64,000 bases of DNA from Akebia trifoliata (Eukaryota > Streptophyta > Magnoliopsida > Ranunculales > Lardizabalaceae): assembly GCA_017979445.1 (NCBI GenBank), contig CM030718.1, positions 22,749,021 through 22,813,020 on the forward strand, given 5' to 3'. The notes under the pieces are model-generated. The model searched no databases. It was not told the origin of the DNA and saw nothing but the letters and a program-made list of their open reading frames with translations. Both the position numbers and the translations under genes were made by a program. Positions 11,530 through 23,292 of the stretch are shown in pieces. The first letter of the stretch is position 1. The number at the start of each line of letters is the position of its first letter.

Positions 11530-12160
11530 TTATGACAATCCATCATAGTAAAATGTTCAATTCTAACAAATTATCAACCAACATTAAAATCATGGACTAG
11601 TGCTTTGGAAGTGTGTACTACTTGCGTGCTAACAAACAGGAGTTAGTGTATATTAGTTGGCTTTTTCGATGACTCAGTGAAGAAAGATCAAGGGAGGAGA
11701 AAATTATCTTTTAGTATTCAAATAGGTAAATAAATAAATAAATAAATTATTTCTGTTCATCGATTAGAATCACCAACAATGGTGCAGCCCTAATTTTGAA
11801 TGGTGGATGAAAATTTGGAACATTGAGAGAGAGTCCACAATAACATTCATAAAAATGAAAAGGGGATTATAAAAGATGGTGTTTTTTATGACGTTCATCA
11901 TCTAATAAGTCAAATTCATTATTTAATCCTACATATAAGCCTTCTACAGGTATTGGTATTCCAATCAAGGCTGGTAACAGGTTGGATTTAGAATGGGTGA
12001 AGAATATATCTGTATCATATCCGATATTATATATGATTTCGTGAAGGATATACGAGTCCAATTAAACAATTCTGAATGGAATCTGAGTCATATATATACT
12101 AGCGGATGTCCGTGCCAACATTGCACTTGCATGTATTCCTGACTCTTTGAAAGTTATATT
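11530..12160. other. Intergenic, nothing firm
   Basis: AT-rich sequence with short (AAAT)n near 11725. The 64-codon minus frame at 11867-12061 has no recognisable domain. Confidence 0.4.
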
Positions 12161-12204
12161 TGTTTGTCTTAAAACCCAATTGAAAGTGCATGGACCTCCT
12201 TTTC

Positions 12205-13110
12205 CTTTTCAATTGATCGATCTTTTAGGTTAAAGAAGGTAATTTAAAAGAGTTGCCTTGGATAAATATAGAATTTCTCAATTGATTTTTGGTATTAGTT
12301 CCTTTTTTAATCTATTGTTTTGAATTATGTTATTTAAAGGAGTTTATGTAGGTGTTTTGTAATTGGATCAAGGGTATGATATTTTCTACTCATCTAATCT
12401 AATGGAGAGCCTTGAATGTGGGTTGAGAGTAATGTGAAAAAAAATCAAAATAACAAAGAGAACACAATTGTATGAACACAAGGATTTACGTGATTCGACA
12501 ATGTATCTACATTCACAAAACAGAACAAGAACAATCACTATTTTCTCATAAGTTTTATAATTTTTTAGATCTCTATTTATATAATCGAGAGTTATCAAAA
12601 CATGTAAAACTTTTCAAAAATAGAAAATCTCTTAAGAAAATATTACACGATTATTCTTTTCATATCTCTTAAAAAATTCAGGGCATGTGCTCTATCCCTG
12701 CCCGCTGATCGATCCACGAGACTCCCGTGGCTCTGCATAGCGCTATAGAATACAAGACATTTACACAACAGCTAGAAAATTTCATCATTTTATTTGGTGG
12801 GTTAAATCTCTCCATCAAAATGAGGGTTGAGATGTTATGGGTTTCCAACAAAGAGGAATCCCTAGAAAAACTGTATAATCCCAAGAAGATATGTACTAAT
12901 ATTTAGGAAATCTATACCATAGGGTAGAAAAGCCCTTTTTATAGTTTGTACGACTGAGATGGAAGAACCTCCTAGGGATTCCTTTGAAAATAGATTGCCA
13001 AAACAAAAAAAAAAAGATCAACATTGTACCATATTGACAATGTGTTTTTTATCCCATATCAGCACCCATTGGATACTCAAAACCATTTGGCGATCTAAAC
13101 AATCTAAGAG
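12205..13110. repeat. Dispersed repeat D, copy 1 (with small LTR inserted)
   Basis: This segment is colinear with 35310-39330 once inserts are removed: GATCTTTTAGKTTAAAG, GTAGGTGTTTTGTAAT, TTTATTTGGTGGGTT, GGGTAGAAAAG, TTTGTACGACTG and GCACCCATTGGAT occur in the same order. It has no conserved frame. Copy 1 is interrupted at 12433-12770, copy 2 by a gypsy solo LTR at a nearby position. Confidence 0.75.
12433..12770 (+). mobile_element. Small solo LTR/TRIM-like element, copy 1
   Basis: It starts TGTGAAAAAAAATCAAAATA and ends ACATTTACACAACA. It carries AGGATTTACGTGATTCGAC followed by a TATTTATATAATCGAGAG promoter-like stretch. The uninterrupted partner at 35511-38910 reads TTGAGGCTAGAAGG across the junction, so the target is GCTAG; the left flank here (AGTAA) has decayed. 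Length is 338 bp. Short TG-CA elements of this kind are solo LTRs of a copia or TRIM family. Confidence 0.7.
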
Positions 13111-13660
13111 TTCATTGGTTACACCAAATTAATGAGGGAGGTAATCTAAAAAATCACCAAAATCTCGATTGATTTGAGAGGATTATATGTAGTGCAAACA
13201 ACAGCATAGCCCTCTAGATTTCATGGTGTGGATCAAATTAAATGTGGGTGTTTGGTGGTGGTTCACTTTCAAAATCCTTAAATCATGCCAAATTAGCTTT
13301 TTGTTTTCTTTTTAATAATTTGTTCGAATCAAATCTAGACCATAAACTGAAAAAATCTGAGGTATTATCGAGTCACGTCGACCAACATAGCAACCCACGT
13401 GACCCAAATGAGAACCTTAGAATTTAGATTGAGGTAATGAAAGTTGATATAAACATCTTTTCCATAATAAATCACGATTCTAGATATAGTTAAATAAAAG
13501 AATATAATTTAAAAAGATCTAAAAGAACTTGAATTGAGGTAATGAAAGTTGATATAAATATCCTTGTGATAATAAGGTATGGCTCTAGATATAATTGAAT
13601 GAAATATCATATTTCATTCAACCAAATCCAAATTTTTGGATTCAAATTTTATGGTGATGA

Positions 13661-13902
13661 TCACAGGCGGATTTACAATGGGGACACTTGCCCCCACAAG
13701 AATTTTTGAAGCCTATGGATTAGTGAGTTATTGCGACAAATTTTAGCAATGGATAAAAAAGTCTGCCACTATTGCCCTCACAATTTTTTTTTTCCACTTC
13801 TAGTTGTCTTAAATTTTTTTTTTCACTCTTAGTTGTCCCCACAAAGAAATCTATACTCTTGGTTGCCTCCACATGGGGAAAATCCTGGCTCCGCCCCTGG
13901 TA
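13661..13902. mobile_element. hAT-type MITE (GGGGCGGAGCCAG end)
   Basis: The ends are a decayed left CACAGGCGGATTTACAATGG and a right GGCTCCGCCCCTG. The flanks GTGATGAT and GTAATGAT form an 8-bp duplication with one mismatch, as for hAT elements. Internal TTGCCCCCACA/GGTTGCCTCCACA motifs are inverted-repeat related. There is no ORF. Confidence 0.7.
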
Positions 13903-13904
13903 AT

Positions 13905-14330
13905 GATGATGTAGATGATCACGAAAAAAATAGTATAGCTACACAATTCGGTATTGTCATTTAGTTTCCGGAGGTGGTAGTTTTTTGAAAGTAGGGTCTG
14001 GATGATTAGGTAGAAAACATTTTATAGAGAAAATCAATTTCTTGGAAAATAAATTCTCTCAGAATATGCTTGCTATTGTTTCACCAAGGAAAATGTCATA
14101 AAGAATTTTTTTTCCAAGTGTTTTTAAGGACTATCCCATTCTGACAAGAATAATCATTTCTTGGCGATTGGGTCAGAAAATATTTTACCACCAAGAAAGA
14201 CAATTGTTTTCTTTGGGAAAATAATGGTTACCCCAAAATGCACAATCACACGGTGGTAAATCCCATAGATAATCATTTTCCCAGGTAATCAAACTGACCT
14301 TGAGGAAAAAAAAAAAGTTTCCCTTCTTTA
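13905..14330. other. Non-coding, GAAAA/TTTTCC-rich repeat debris
   Basis: It contains short inverted motifs (AAAACATTTTATAGAG..., GGGAAAATAATGGTTACC, CATTTTCCCAGGTAA) typical of foldback elements. I cannot set firm ends. Confidence 0.35.
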
Positions 14331-15287
14331 CAGATGGCATTTAAAAATGTGTGGTTGGACAAATATCTAACCTATTTAGTGGGACCAAAGATCCATCTTT
14401 TAGGATTGTTTTTTACACAACCAAGACAACAATGATGTACTGTTCTTTTCTAGCCTAGACCCCATAAATTTCTCATCTTGTATCCAAACTTACAACACCC
14501 AATTTAAAATAAGTTTATAGTAAATTAAACCTGAAAAACACCACAAGAACATTAGTCTTTAAATGAAATCCATAATAGTTTAAACTTTACACATTAAGGT
14601 GGAATTTAAGTATTCTTGATAACATCATAGCCTCAATGTGCTTGGTGTTGATGTCTAATTCTATTTGGTGCTCAATTTCCACAACTCTGAAGTCATTCGT
14701 CGTAGTTTGCCATGTGACTGTAGGGTCTTGATGGTTCATTCCAGGCACTGATGTGTTATTGCTCATTGATGTCGTTAAGGTTGCCCCTCAGGCTCAGTGC
14801 CACCGCCCATTTGTCCTGAAAAACATTAAAAAAACATAGCTTAGAACTTGCACTTATAGATTATAATAAATCAATGTTATGTCATGTATGTACTTCTCCT
14901 TAATCATGCTTATCTCGCACTCCAAACTACTTGTTAACGTTGAACCTTAAGTAAAACCATGCAGTTAATAAGAAAAATAAATGAACACAATAAGACATAC
15001 ATAATTCGATAGTGTCTATATCCTACGGATGAGATGAGAATATTTCACTCAAGTATAATCCGGGTTTCTCCCTATGATTCTCTTAGCTCTCCCAAACTTT
15101 GAAGTGTTAATTTTGTCGTTCAATTTTACTTTGTTGTATCCTTAAAACGAGTTACATAACATATATATCTCTAAAATTCAAAATATCAAAATTGCCTATT
15201 TACGTATAGATGCATTATACTTCTTGGTGATCAAACAATACATAGATTCAAAACAAACAAATGAATAGATTAATTATAATCACTTAT

Positions 15288-16493
15288 TGTTCAAGTTGTA
15301 AATGATAATAAAATAATAACAAAAGAAAACATTGGCAAACAAAAGTCGAACTACAGAGACAATGTTAATCCAAAGTATTTTTAATTCCAATCCAATTCAA
15401 GTTTATGTAACCGATTAAAAATAGTTTTTGAGAGAAATTTATCTAAAACAAACTACTAAAATAAAAACTAAAAAATAAGATAGAGAAGTGTAGATCAATT
15501 GGATCCACTTTCACAAGCTTTATCAGTAAATTCTGATTCTTTATTTATCTCGATCCACTAATCAAAAGTATGCAATAACTTAGGTCGAGATTATTAGATA
15601 AACATTGACTATTCTCTATAAAGCATGGATCTTCTTAAACTTATCAAAGAAAGAAATCATCAAAACTTTGAAAATATTCAATATTCAACTTGATAATAAA
15701 TACCTACGCTATCACAATAAAACTATTAAGTCATTACGAGAACAATAAAACACTAATAAATCTTACTTCGGCTTCCTCAATCGATCTAACGGAGATTTAG
15801 CCAACAATCATCACAAGAACAATAAAGTAAAAAAAACATGGAAAGAAAAAGTAGAGATGAGAGAAAGAGAATATCTTTATTATTTCCTGATTTGAAATCG
15901 ACAGAACCTCCTTACAACTTTCGTAAAACTAAGAAAGAAAAATATAAAAACTTAAACTAAAAGAATATAAAAAGAGAAGTTGACTTCTGGGGGAGATTGG
16001 AGATAAGAAGCCATTTAGTCTAGTCTCCTATTTATAGAGAGACTAGATTAGGGTTTCTTGGGTAATTAGGATTTTAAAAACATTCCGTGATTACAAAAAT
16101 ACTAAAGTCCTACTTCAATAAGAATGTCTTTCAGTCGTCAAGCTTCAGTACGAATTTTGAGACTTGAATTTTTTCGTTGACCACGTCGCTGCCGTTGACC
16201 ATGGCATCGCGATAAAGTTTTTGTCAATTGACTTCAATTTGAGTCCATGATCTTATTTTGGATCTTAAATCATAGTAGTAACTTCGGATTTTCTCGATTC
16301 TCTCTGAAACTTCGCGAATATTTCCTATTACACGTAAATAACAGTAATTAGTTCCGAATTACATAATTAAATTGAAAACAAGAATTATTGTAGACTAACC
16401 ATGCATTATGTCTAATGAGGGAATTTAGTATTCAATTTATCCGTAAAATTCATGTAATAAGGGCTCTAGAAACGACTTTCTAAACCTTGATCA
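15288..16493 (-). mobile_element. Solo LTR, family S, copy B
   Basis: It is a reverse-orientation copy: on the minus strand it starts TGATCAAGGTTTAGAAAGTC and ends CAACTTGAACA. The flanks are CTTAT and CTTGT, a 5-bp target duplication with one change. The intact gene's intron at about 3570-3590 preserves the pre-insertion sequence. It contains the CTATAAATAGGAGAC-type promoter stretch and the CGATTGAGGAAGCCG motif of the family. Confidence 0.88.
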
Positions 16494-16583
16494 CTTGTTT
16501 CGTCGTGTATTTAATTAGAAAGCCACAGAAATATAATGAACCAAATTATAAAAAAATTCGAACTAAACTATGTAAGTTAGATC

Positions 16584-16906
16584 TATTATGTAAATGTCTT
16601 GTATTTTGTTGTGTTATGCAGAGCTGTGGGGGCAGAGTCCCTAGCCCAAAAATTTTAAGAGGTATGAAAAGGGCAGTGGTGTAATATTTTTTAAAGGGTT
16701 TTCTGTTTTTGGGGGCTTCTGTTTTGGGGAGTTTTATATGTTTTAGTGACTCTTGGTTATATAAATAAAAATCTCTATGTATATAAAACGTATGAGAAAA
16801 TAGTAATTATTCTTGTTCTATTCCGTGGAAATAGGCACACTGTTGAACCACGTAAATCCTTATGTTATTGTTGCAATTATGTCATCTTTTATTTTCATTT
16901 TTCACA
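16584..16906 (-). mobile_element. Small solo LTR/TRIM-like element, copy 2
   Basis: It is flanked by a perfect 5-bp duplication AGATC (16579-16583 and 16907-16911). On the minus strand it begins TGTGAAAAATGAAAATAA and includes AGGATTTACGTGGTTCAAC, matching 12433-12770. The intact paralogous intron near 3680-3690 lacks it. It is 323 bp and non-coding. Confidence 0.82.
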
Positions 16907-18123
16907 AGATCATCCAAAATTGTGTATGGAAATAAAGTTGTTAACCTGCACTGAATGCTACAATTACTGTGGTTTTTCTTTGGTAGTGAAGGATACCAAT
17001 AACTCCAACAATAATCTAGAATAAGCCAAATATTGGAAGTGCCACTCTAACCATAATTGGTATCAGTTTTCTACTTTTTTTATTGTCGCTTGGAGGAGGA
17101 GTATTGGTTGAAGTCCCTGATGAAATGTTAGGTGACACTTCGACTATCCTAGGTGATGTTTTGATGCCCAAAGGTGTCCTAGTGCTTGAAGTCCCACATG
17201 ACTCATTGGAAATGCATAAATATCAATTGCCTGTGATGCTACAACTCAAAAGAAAAATAATCAAGAACTTCAATAATCAAAGAAGACACACGTGATGACA
17301 ACAAGGAATAATGGAAAGATGGGTACTTGATTTGGGTAATTGATTCACTTACTTCAACTTCAAAAAAATTTCTGAATAGTGAAGATGATAAGGTTTCAAA
17401 AAAATCATTATCTGCCAAGTTCCTTGAAGAAGAAAAAAATATACATTTTTCAAGTTAGTTTTACATAACTGTATAATTTTCATAACCCCATAGAAGAAAA
17501 TGTTGGAGGTGTTTTCCAGTGGAACTCACAACTCTACAAGATTGGGGAAGGAACCAAGGAAATCAAGAACTTTATCAATAAAGCTATTATTGTGAAAGTC
17601 TCTACAAACCATGACAAAGAACCAAGTTTAAATTAAAACAACAAAGATTGAGTCTTCTTTCTTACTTTGAGTTCTCCATAACCATTTTCACTCATACGGT
17701 TTCAAGATCATCCATTACACTAAAATCAAGAATAGTTTCATATAATTCAAAGCCACTGAGATATTTAAAAATCCATAAGGGAAAGAAATAGACATTGATT
17801 ATAGGTTCAATCCCAACAAACCAATGACCCAATAAAATGATAAATTTATAGAAAAGATCACAAGTCATCAATAAACCAAATACTAATGATTTGGCATATA
17901 TAGAACATTATAAGAAGATGATGAAGATTTACAATGTTGTTAATCGAGGTCTAGCCTCTGAACTACATGCGATCTAGTCCCAGGTAAAGGGGGTTGGAAG
18001 ACAAGGGTCACCACTCCATTCATGTAGAGTTGTTTTGTAATAAAGTTAACGTATCAACTGAAAAAATATAAATGATGATTAGTCCACAATTCTCATAGAT
18101 CTTATTGCATCATAGGCAATAAT

Positions 18124-18863
18124 TGTTGGAATAATGAATGATAAATTAAAGTTTGGGTTTGTCTCAAAATCTGGGTTCATACCAACAATCACATAGGTAG
18201 TTACAAAACATATTCATAATAATTATGTGTAGAGAAAATTGTAAAGAGTTGCAATACCACTTTCCAATAATTATGTATCTCTTCAAAGAGGTGCATTAAA
18301 TGTACTTTTTCAAGAGTTATGTACTTCTTCAAATAGGTATATTAAATGTACATTTTTCAAGAGTTATGTACCTCTTCAAAGAGGTGTATTAAATGATAAT
18401 AGTTGCAATACATTTTCAAAGAGTTGTGTATCTTTCCAAAAGTTATGTCCCTCTATGAATAGATGTTTAATCATTTTGTTTCTTATATTTATAGTCCATC
18501 CTTCATTGTATTTTTTACAAAATTTTCTTAATCATTCTTCATACTAGTTTTATAGAAAAAGTGAGTGCAAATCATAGTTATTTCGTTGTTCTTTGGTTTG
18601 AAGTGCTACTATCATAAGAAAGAGATTGTTATATCTAAGGAGATAGTCTCCAAAGACCATGAGTACCAATGTGAGGAAAATAGTGTCTTAAGGACATAGA
18701 GTCAAACTCTAATCTTGGTCTCATTCATTTTTTTTTTCTTCTGTTTTTCGTATACATCATTATAAGCATTTTTGAATTTTATTTTAATTCAGTTTCTATT
18801 AGGTATTGTTTACTTGATTTTTCAAGAGGACAAATTATATTGTCATATTCAATAAGAATAACA
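18124..18863 (+). repeat. 5' LTR of the copia element
   Basis: TG...CA ended and colinear with 33898-34633. It contains three or four imperfect AGAGTTATGTACxTCTTCAAA / TATTAAATGTAC units (about 18290-18400). I see no clear tRNA-Met primer site directly after it. Confidence 0.9.
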
Positions 18864-18939
18864 ATCTTAAAACAATATTTTTTAGAGTTTGTATTTTATA
18901 TGAATGATCATTACATCGGTTACAAATTCTATCACTCTT

Positions 18940-19760
18940 GCCACTATTCCAACCCATGTTAGTCATCGGGAGAAATTTGAGAAATTCAATGAGACTGAGT
19001 TTAAGAGATGACAATAGAAAATATTTTTCTATCTGACTACATTGAATATCGTGAGATTTCTACATAAGGAAGTCCCTACTTTAAAAGAAAATGAAATTGA
19101 TAGTCAAGTAGTCATTGTCGTGGATGCATGAAAACATTATGATTTTTATGTAAAAATTATATCCTCAATGGATTGGACAACACATTGTTTAATATGTATA
19201 GCCAAATCAAAACTTCTAAAGAGCTATGGGAGTCTTTGGATAAAAAAAAAATGAAATAGAAGATGTTGGCATGAAGAATTTCATCGTTGGTCATTTTCTT
19301 GATTTTAAAATGATTAATTAAAAGACTGTCATAAGTCAAGTCCAAAAGTTACAACTCATTTTACATGAAATACATGTAGAAAATATGGTGCTTAGTGAAT
19401 CATTCTAAGTGACTGCAATAATTGAAAGATTACCACCAATTCGGAAAGACTTTAAAAATTATTTAAAACACAAAAGAAATGAGACTCGATGACTTGATTG
19501 TGAGATCAAGAATAGAATAAGATAACCTTACTTCTGAAAAGAAAATAGGAAATGTTTGGAATCCAAGGTAAACATTGTGGAGACAAGACAGAAAATCATA
19601 AAAAATATAGAGCACTCTAATCAAGGTTCAAGCCAAGGTTATTCAAAAAAGTTAAAAGGACTGTTATTTGAGCAAATGACGAGAAAACTTCAAAAAGAAG
19701 ACAAACCAAGAGCATATGACCGAGGAAGAGAGACTAGTAACTGAAATTATTTATATAAAG
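18940..19760 (+). pseudogene. copia gag remnant
   Basis: Broken frames give the copia gag motif around [11 protein letters not shown] and SKELWESLD (about 19160-19245), followed downstream by an ERLPPIRKDFKNYL segment (about 19420-19465). Both are typical of the UBN2-like gag of plant Ty1/copia. Several stops and at least one frameshift are present. Confidence 0.75.
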
Positions 19761-19799
19761 CTTTCAACTATAGTGTCTAAATTTAATTTGGTAAACAAC

Positions 19800-20770
19800 C
19801 CAAAAAAATGGGGCGTGGACACTAGAGTTACTCGTCATATTTGTTCGGACAAAAAAATATTCTCTTTATATGAAGAAGTAAACAAATGAAGAAAAATTAT
19901 TTATGGGAATTCTACAACTTCCAAGATTGAAGGCATAAGTAAAATCGTACTAAAAATGACATCTAGCAAGGAACTCACTCTCAACAATATGTTGTATGTT
20001 CCAGATATTCGAAAAAACTTAGTTCCAAGGTCGTTGTTGAGTAAGAATGGGTTCAAGTTGATTTTTGAATCCGAAAAATTCGTACTTACTAAAAATGGGG
20101 TGTATATGGGAAAAGGTCATTTGATCGATGATTTGTTTAAGATAAATGTAATGACAATTATATCCTTAGTTTCTAATATTAATAAAGTAAATTCTTCTAT
20201 TTATGTGCTCGAGTCTTTTAATGTGTAATGTGATAGATTAGGTCATATGAATTTTAATATATTGCGTAGATTAATAAATTTATATTTATTGTCTAAATTT
20301 CATATTGACCCAAAACATAAGTATGAAACGTGTGTGAAGGCTAAATTGATCAAAATACCCTTTCATTATATTGAAAGGAACACTAAACCTCTAGAGTTAA
20401 TTCACAGTAATATTTATGATTTAAAATTTATGCAAAGTAGATATGGTAAAAAATATTTTATTATTTTTATTGATGATTGCATAAGATATTGTTATGTGTA
20501 TTTGTTAAAAAGTAAAGACGAAGCCTTATAAATGTTTAAGTATTAAAATAATAAAGTTGATAATCAACTTAGTAAAAAGATAAAGGTAATAAGAAGCGTT
20601 AAAAGTGGTGAATATGAAGTATATGTTGGTGAGTTCTGTATAGAATAAGGTATTATTCACTAAACTACCACTCCTTATTCACCTCAATTTAATGGTGTTA
20701 CTGAACGTAAAAATTGAACCTTAAAGAAAGTGATAAATGTTATGTTAATAAGTTCTACTTTACCCCAGAA
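19800..20770 (+). pseudogene. copia protease/integrase remnant
   Basis: A protease-like WGVDTRVTRHIC segment (about 19810-19845) is followed by a gag-pre-integrase stretch NMLYVPDIRKNL (about 19986) and integrase. An H-containing GHMNFNIL segment, ETCVKAK, the core FIIFIDDCIRYCYVYL (about 20457-20505) and a TPYSPQFNGVTERKN segment (about 20670-20715) are visible. Several in-frame stops separate the pieces. Confidence 0.85.
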
Positions 20771-21268
20771 TTTGTGGGGGAAACAATTCTTTACGCAAAT
20801 AACATTCTCAATAAAATACCTCACAAGAAAAATGACTAAACTCCATATGAGTTAAGAAAATGACAAAGATCATCATATAAATATTTAGAAGTGTGGAGGT
20901 GTCTAGCTAAACTAATGACTCCTACCCCTAAAAGGTCAATATAGGACTAAAAATCATCGAATGTATATCTATTAGTTACCCACATAACAGTAGTGTATAT
21001 CGATTCCTTGTACATAAATCTGACATTCTTAACATTCATGTTAATACCATTATTGAGTCATGGAATGCTTCATTTTTTTAAAATATTTTTTCTTATAAAA
21101 ATATACAAGAAATAAGTTCTCATAAAAGAACTCATGATACTACAAGCAATAGTTCTCAAGGAAATATAGATAAACAATCTATAGAAAATGGGGATAAACT
21201 TAGATGCAGTAAGAGAGCTAAAATGATTAAGTCATTTGGACCTAATTTTCTCACTTATTTATTAGAAA

Positions 21269-21810
21269 ATGAACTTCAAAGTTATAAAGAAACAATGTCA
21301 ACTTCTAAAGCTCCATTTTGGAAAGAGGTTATTAATAGTGAAGTTGAATACATTTTACAAAAAAAACACATGGGAACTAATTAGATCTATTATAATAGAT
21401 CTTCCATCAAGCAATAAGCCTTTAGGTTATAAATGGATATTCAAAAGAAAATTGAAACTTGATGGAATAATTGATAAGTATAAGGTTAGATTAGCAACAA
21501 AGGACTTTAAACAAAAAGAAAGCCTGGACTTCTTTGATACATATTCACCAGTTACCAAGATAACATTCATTAGAATATTAATCTAATTGTTGCATTACAT
21601 AAATTTGAAATTTATCAAATGGGTGTTAAAACAGCTTTCTTAAATAATGAATTAGAATAATAAATTCTATATGAAACAACCTGAAGGGTTTATCATTCTT
21701 GGATAAGAAAAAAAGGTTTGCATACTTATTAAGTCTCTTTATGAATTAAAACAAACATCAAAGCAATAACATATAAAATTTGATAATGCAATATTTTCAA
21801 ATGGATTTAA
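21269..21810 (+). pseudogene. copia reverse transcriptase remnant, upstream half
   Basis: The sequence encodes WKEVINSEVE-like, NTWELI, KPLGYKWIFKRK and FDTYSPVTK motifs of copia reverse transcriptase, with frameshifts. It is cut by the solo LTR at 21817. The frame resumes after it at 23125 as NGYDKC and then VCLYVDNML (the YVDD-box region, here YVDN). Confidence 0.88.
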
Positions 21811-21816
21811 GATCAA

Positions 21817-23119
21817 TGATCAGGGTCTAGAAAGTGATTTCTAGAACCCTAATTACATAAACTTTACGGGTAAACTATATACTACATGCTCTAATTATAT
21901 ATAATTTATTGTTAGTTGCTATTATTATTGATTTCCATTAAAATATGTGTTTCAGACCTAATTGCGATTATTTATATGTAACAAGAGAAATTTGCAAACT
22001 TTCAAGATGAATTAGAAAAATTCAAAGATACCACTATGATCCAAAATCTGAAACAAGACTAAGGACCAAAATTCAAAACCATTGGGCCCAAATGGACTGC
22101 AGTGCCTTAGTCAACTTGGACGATGCGGTGATATCAAAAAATAAAACCTCGAGATTTGTGTAGTAGCTTGATGACTAAAAATACTTCGTATTAAAGTAGA
22201 GTTTTGAAGGTGTTTTGTTTACAAAGGCTTTCTGAACCCTAGGAACCATAGAAACACTAATCTCGACTCTATAAATAGGAGACCAGACCAAAAGTTAAAA
22301 GATATCTGTCAAAAAGGGAGATTTTTTTAATGTACATTAAGAGTTTTTAGTAACTTTTATTTTAGTGTTTTTCTTTTAATCTTTCTTTAGAAAAAAAAGT
22401 TGTAATTGACGAGACTCTACCGGTTCCAGAATAAAAAAATAATAAAGAATTTATTTTCTTGCATCTCTACTCTCTTTCACTCTCTTTTATGTTCTCTTTG
22501 TTTTATTTTTACTTTATTATTTTTCGATGACTATTAGCTAAACTCTCCGTTAGATCGATTAAGAAATCCTGAGCAAGATTCTATTGACTTATTTTTATTA
22601 TTCCCATATCTATGCTCTATTGTTTATTGTGAAAAATTCTTTTAAGTAAAAATAATCGAATGAAATATTAATTGTTCTACCGTTCAAATGGTTTATACTT
22701 AGAAAAGTTCAAGATAAACTATACTTGGCAAAAAAACATTTAATATTTCTCTTATAATCTTGACTTAATCATTGATCATATATTTTTGAATTCATTCGTT
22801 ATATAACTAATCGATTTTTCAATCCAAAAATATTAGTTTTGTTTAGTGAATCAAGATAATAGAGGACATTTAAAGATTGTTAACAAGACTTGCAATGGTA
22901 AATCAAACCGATCTACACTTCTTCATAGTGTTTTAAACCCTTTCTTTTAATATTTTATTTTAGATAATTTATTCTCAAAAACTGTTTTTAATCGTTTATG
23001 TAAATTTGAATTGAGTTTAAAATAAAAAAGAATATCAGATCACATTGTCTATGTAGATCGATCATTGTTTACCAAGGTAACTTTATTTTTTATTTTTAAT
23101 TGATAATCTACACTGAACA
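21817..23119 (+). mobile_element. Solo LTR, family S, copy C (inside copia RT)
   Basis: It starts TGATCAGGGTCTAG and ends CTACACTGAACA, with a perfect 5-bp duplication ATCAA (21812-21816 and 23120-23124). Removing it restores the copia frame FKINGYDKC. Length is 1303 bp. It carries the CTATAAATAGGAGACCAGACC promoter-like stretch, CGATGACTATTAGCTAAAC and a terminal GTAGATCGATCATTGTTTACC segment. There is no ORF. Confidence 0.93.
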
Positions 23120-23124
23120 ATCAA

Positions 23125-23292
23125 TGGATATGATAAATGCATATAGGCCAAGAGCACACAAAATAGCTATGTAATTGTGTGTCTTTATGTGGATAATATG
23201 CTTATTATAGGTAGCAATAATGACATCATTACATCTATCAAAAAAATGTTTACTAGCAATTTTGATATAAAAGACTTAATTATAGCAAATAT
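23125..23292 (+). pseudogene. copia RT remnant with YVDN in place of YVDD
   Basis: It continues the reverse transcriptase: SYVIVCLYVDNMLIIGSNND, then a FTSNFDIKDL segment. The second catalytic aspartate of YVDD is Asn here, consistent with decay. The frame ends at the gypsy-derived insertion, and about 350 bp of the usual following RT sequence is missing at the other side. Confidence 0.82.

Larger units (their letters stand above)
14619..18060 (-). pseudogene. Partial, decayed duplicate of the kinase-less malectin/LRR gene
   Basis: Six 3' exons of the gene at 2908-8125 are recognisable in order and spacing: 17932-18058 (exon 4-like), about 17692-17757 (exon 5), 17530-17601 (exon 6), about 17342-17420 (exon 7), 16946-17238 (exon 8, membrane span) and about 14619-14813 (exon 9). 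Disabling changes are visible. The exon 4 copy has a deletion and a TGG-to-TAG stop. The exon 5 copy has lost both splice sites (AA for AG, AT for GT). The exon 8 copy has TGA and TAG stops. The exon 9 copy has a one-base shift after its GQMGGGTEPEG start. The exon 6 copy is still open. Exons 1-3 (signal peptide and malectin) are absent. Two LTR insertions (15288-16493, 16584-16906) split the exon 8/9 intron, and a copia element sits just upstream of the exon 4 copy. Confidence 0.9.
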
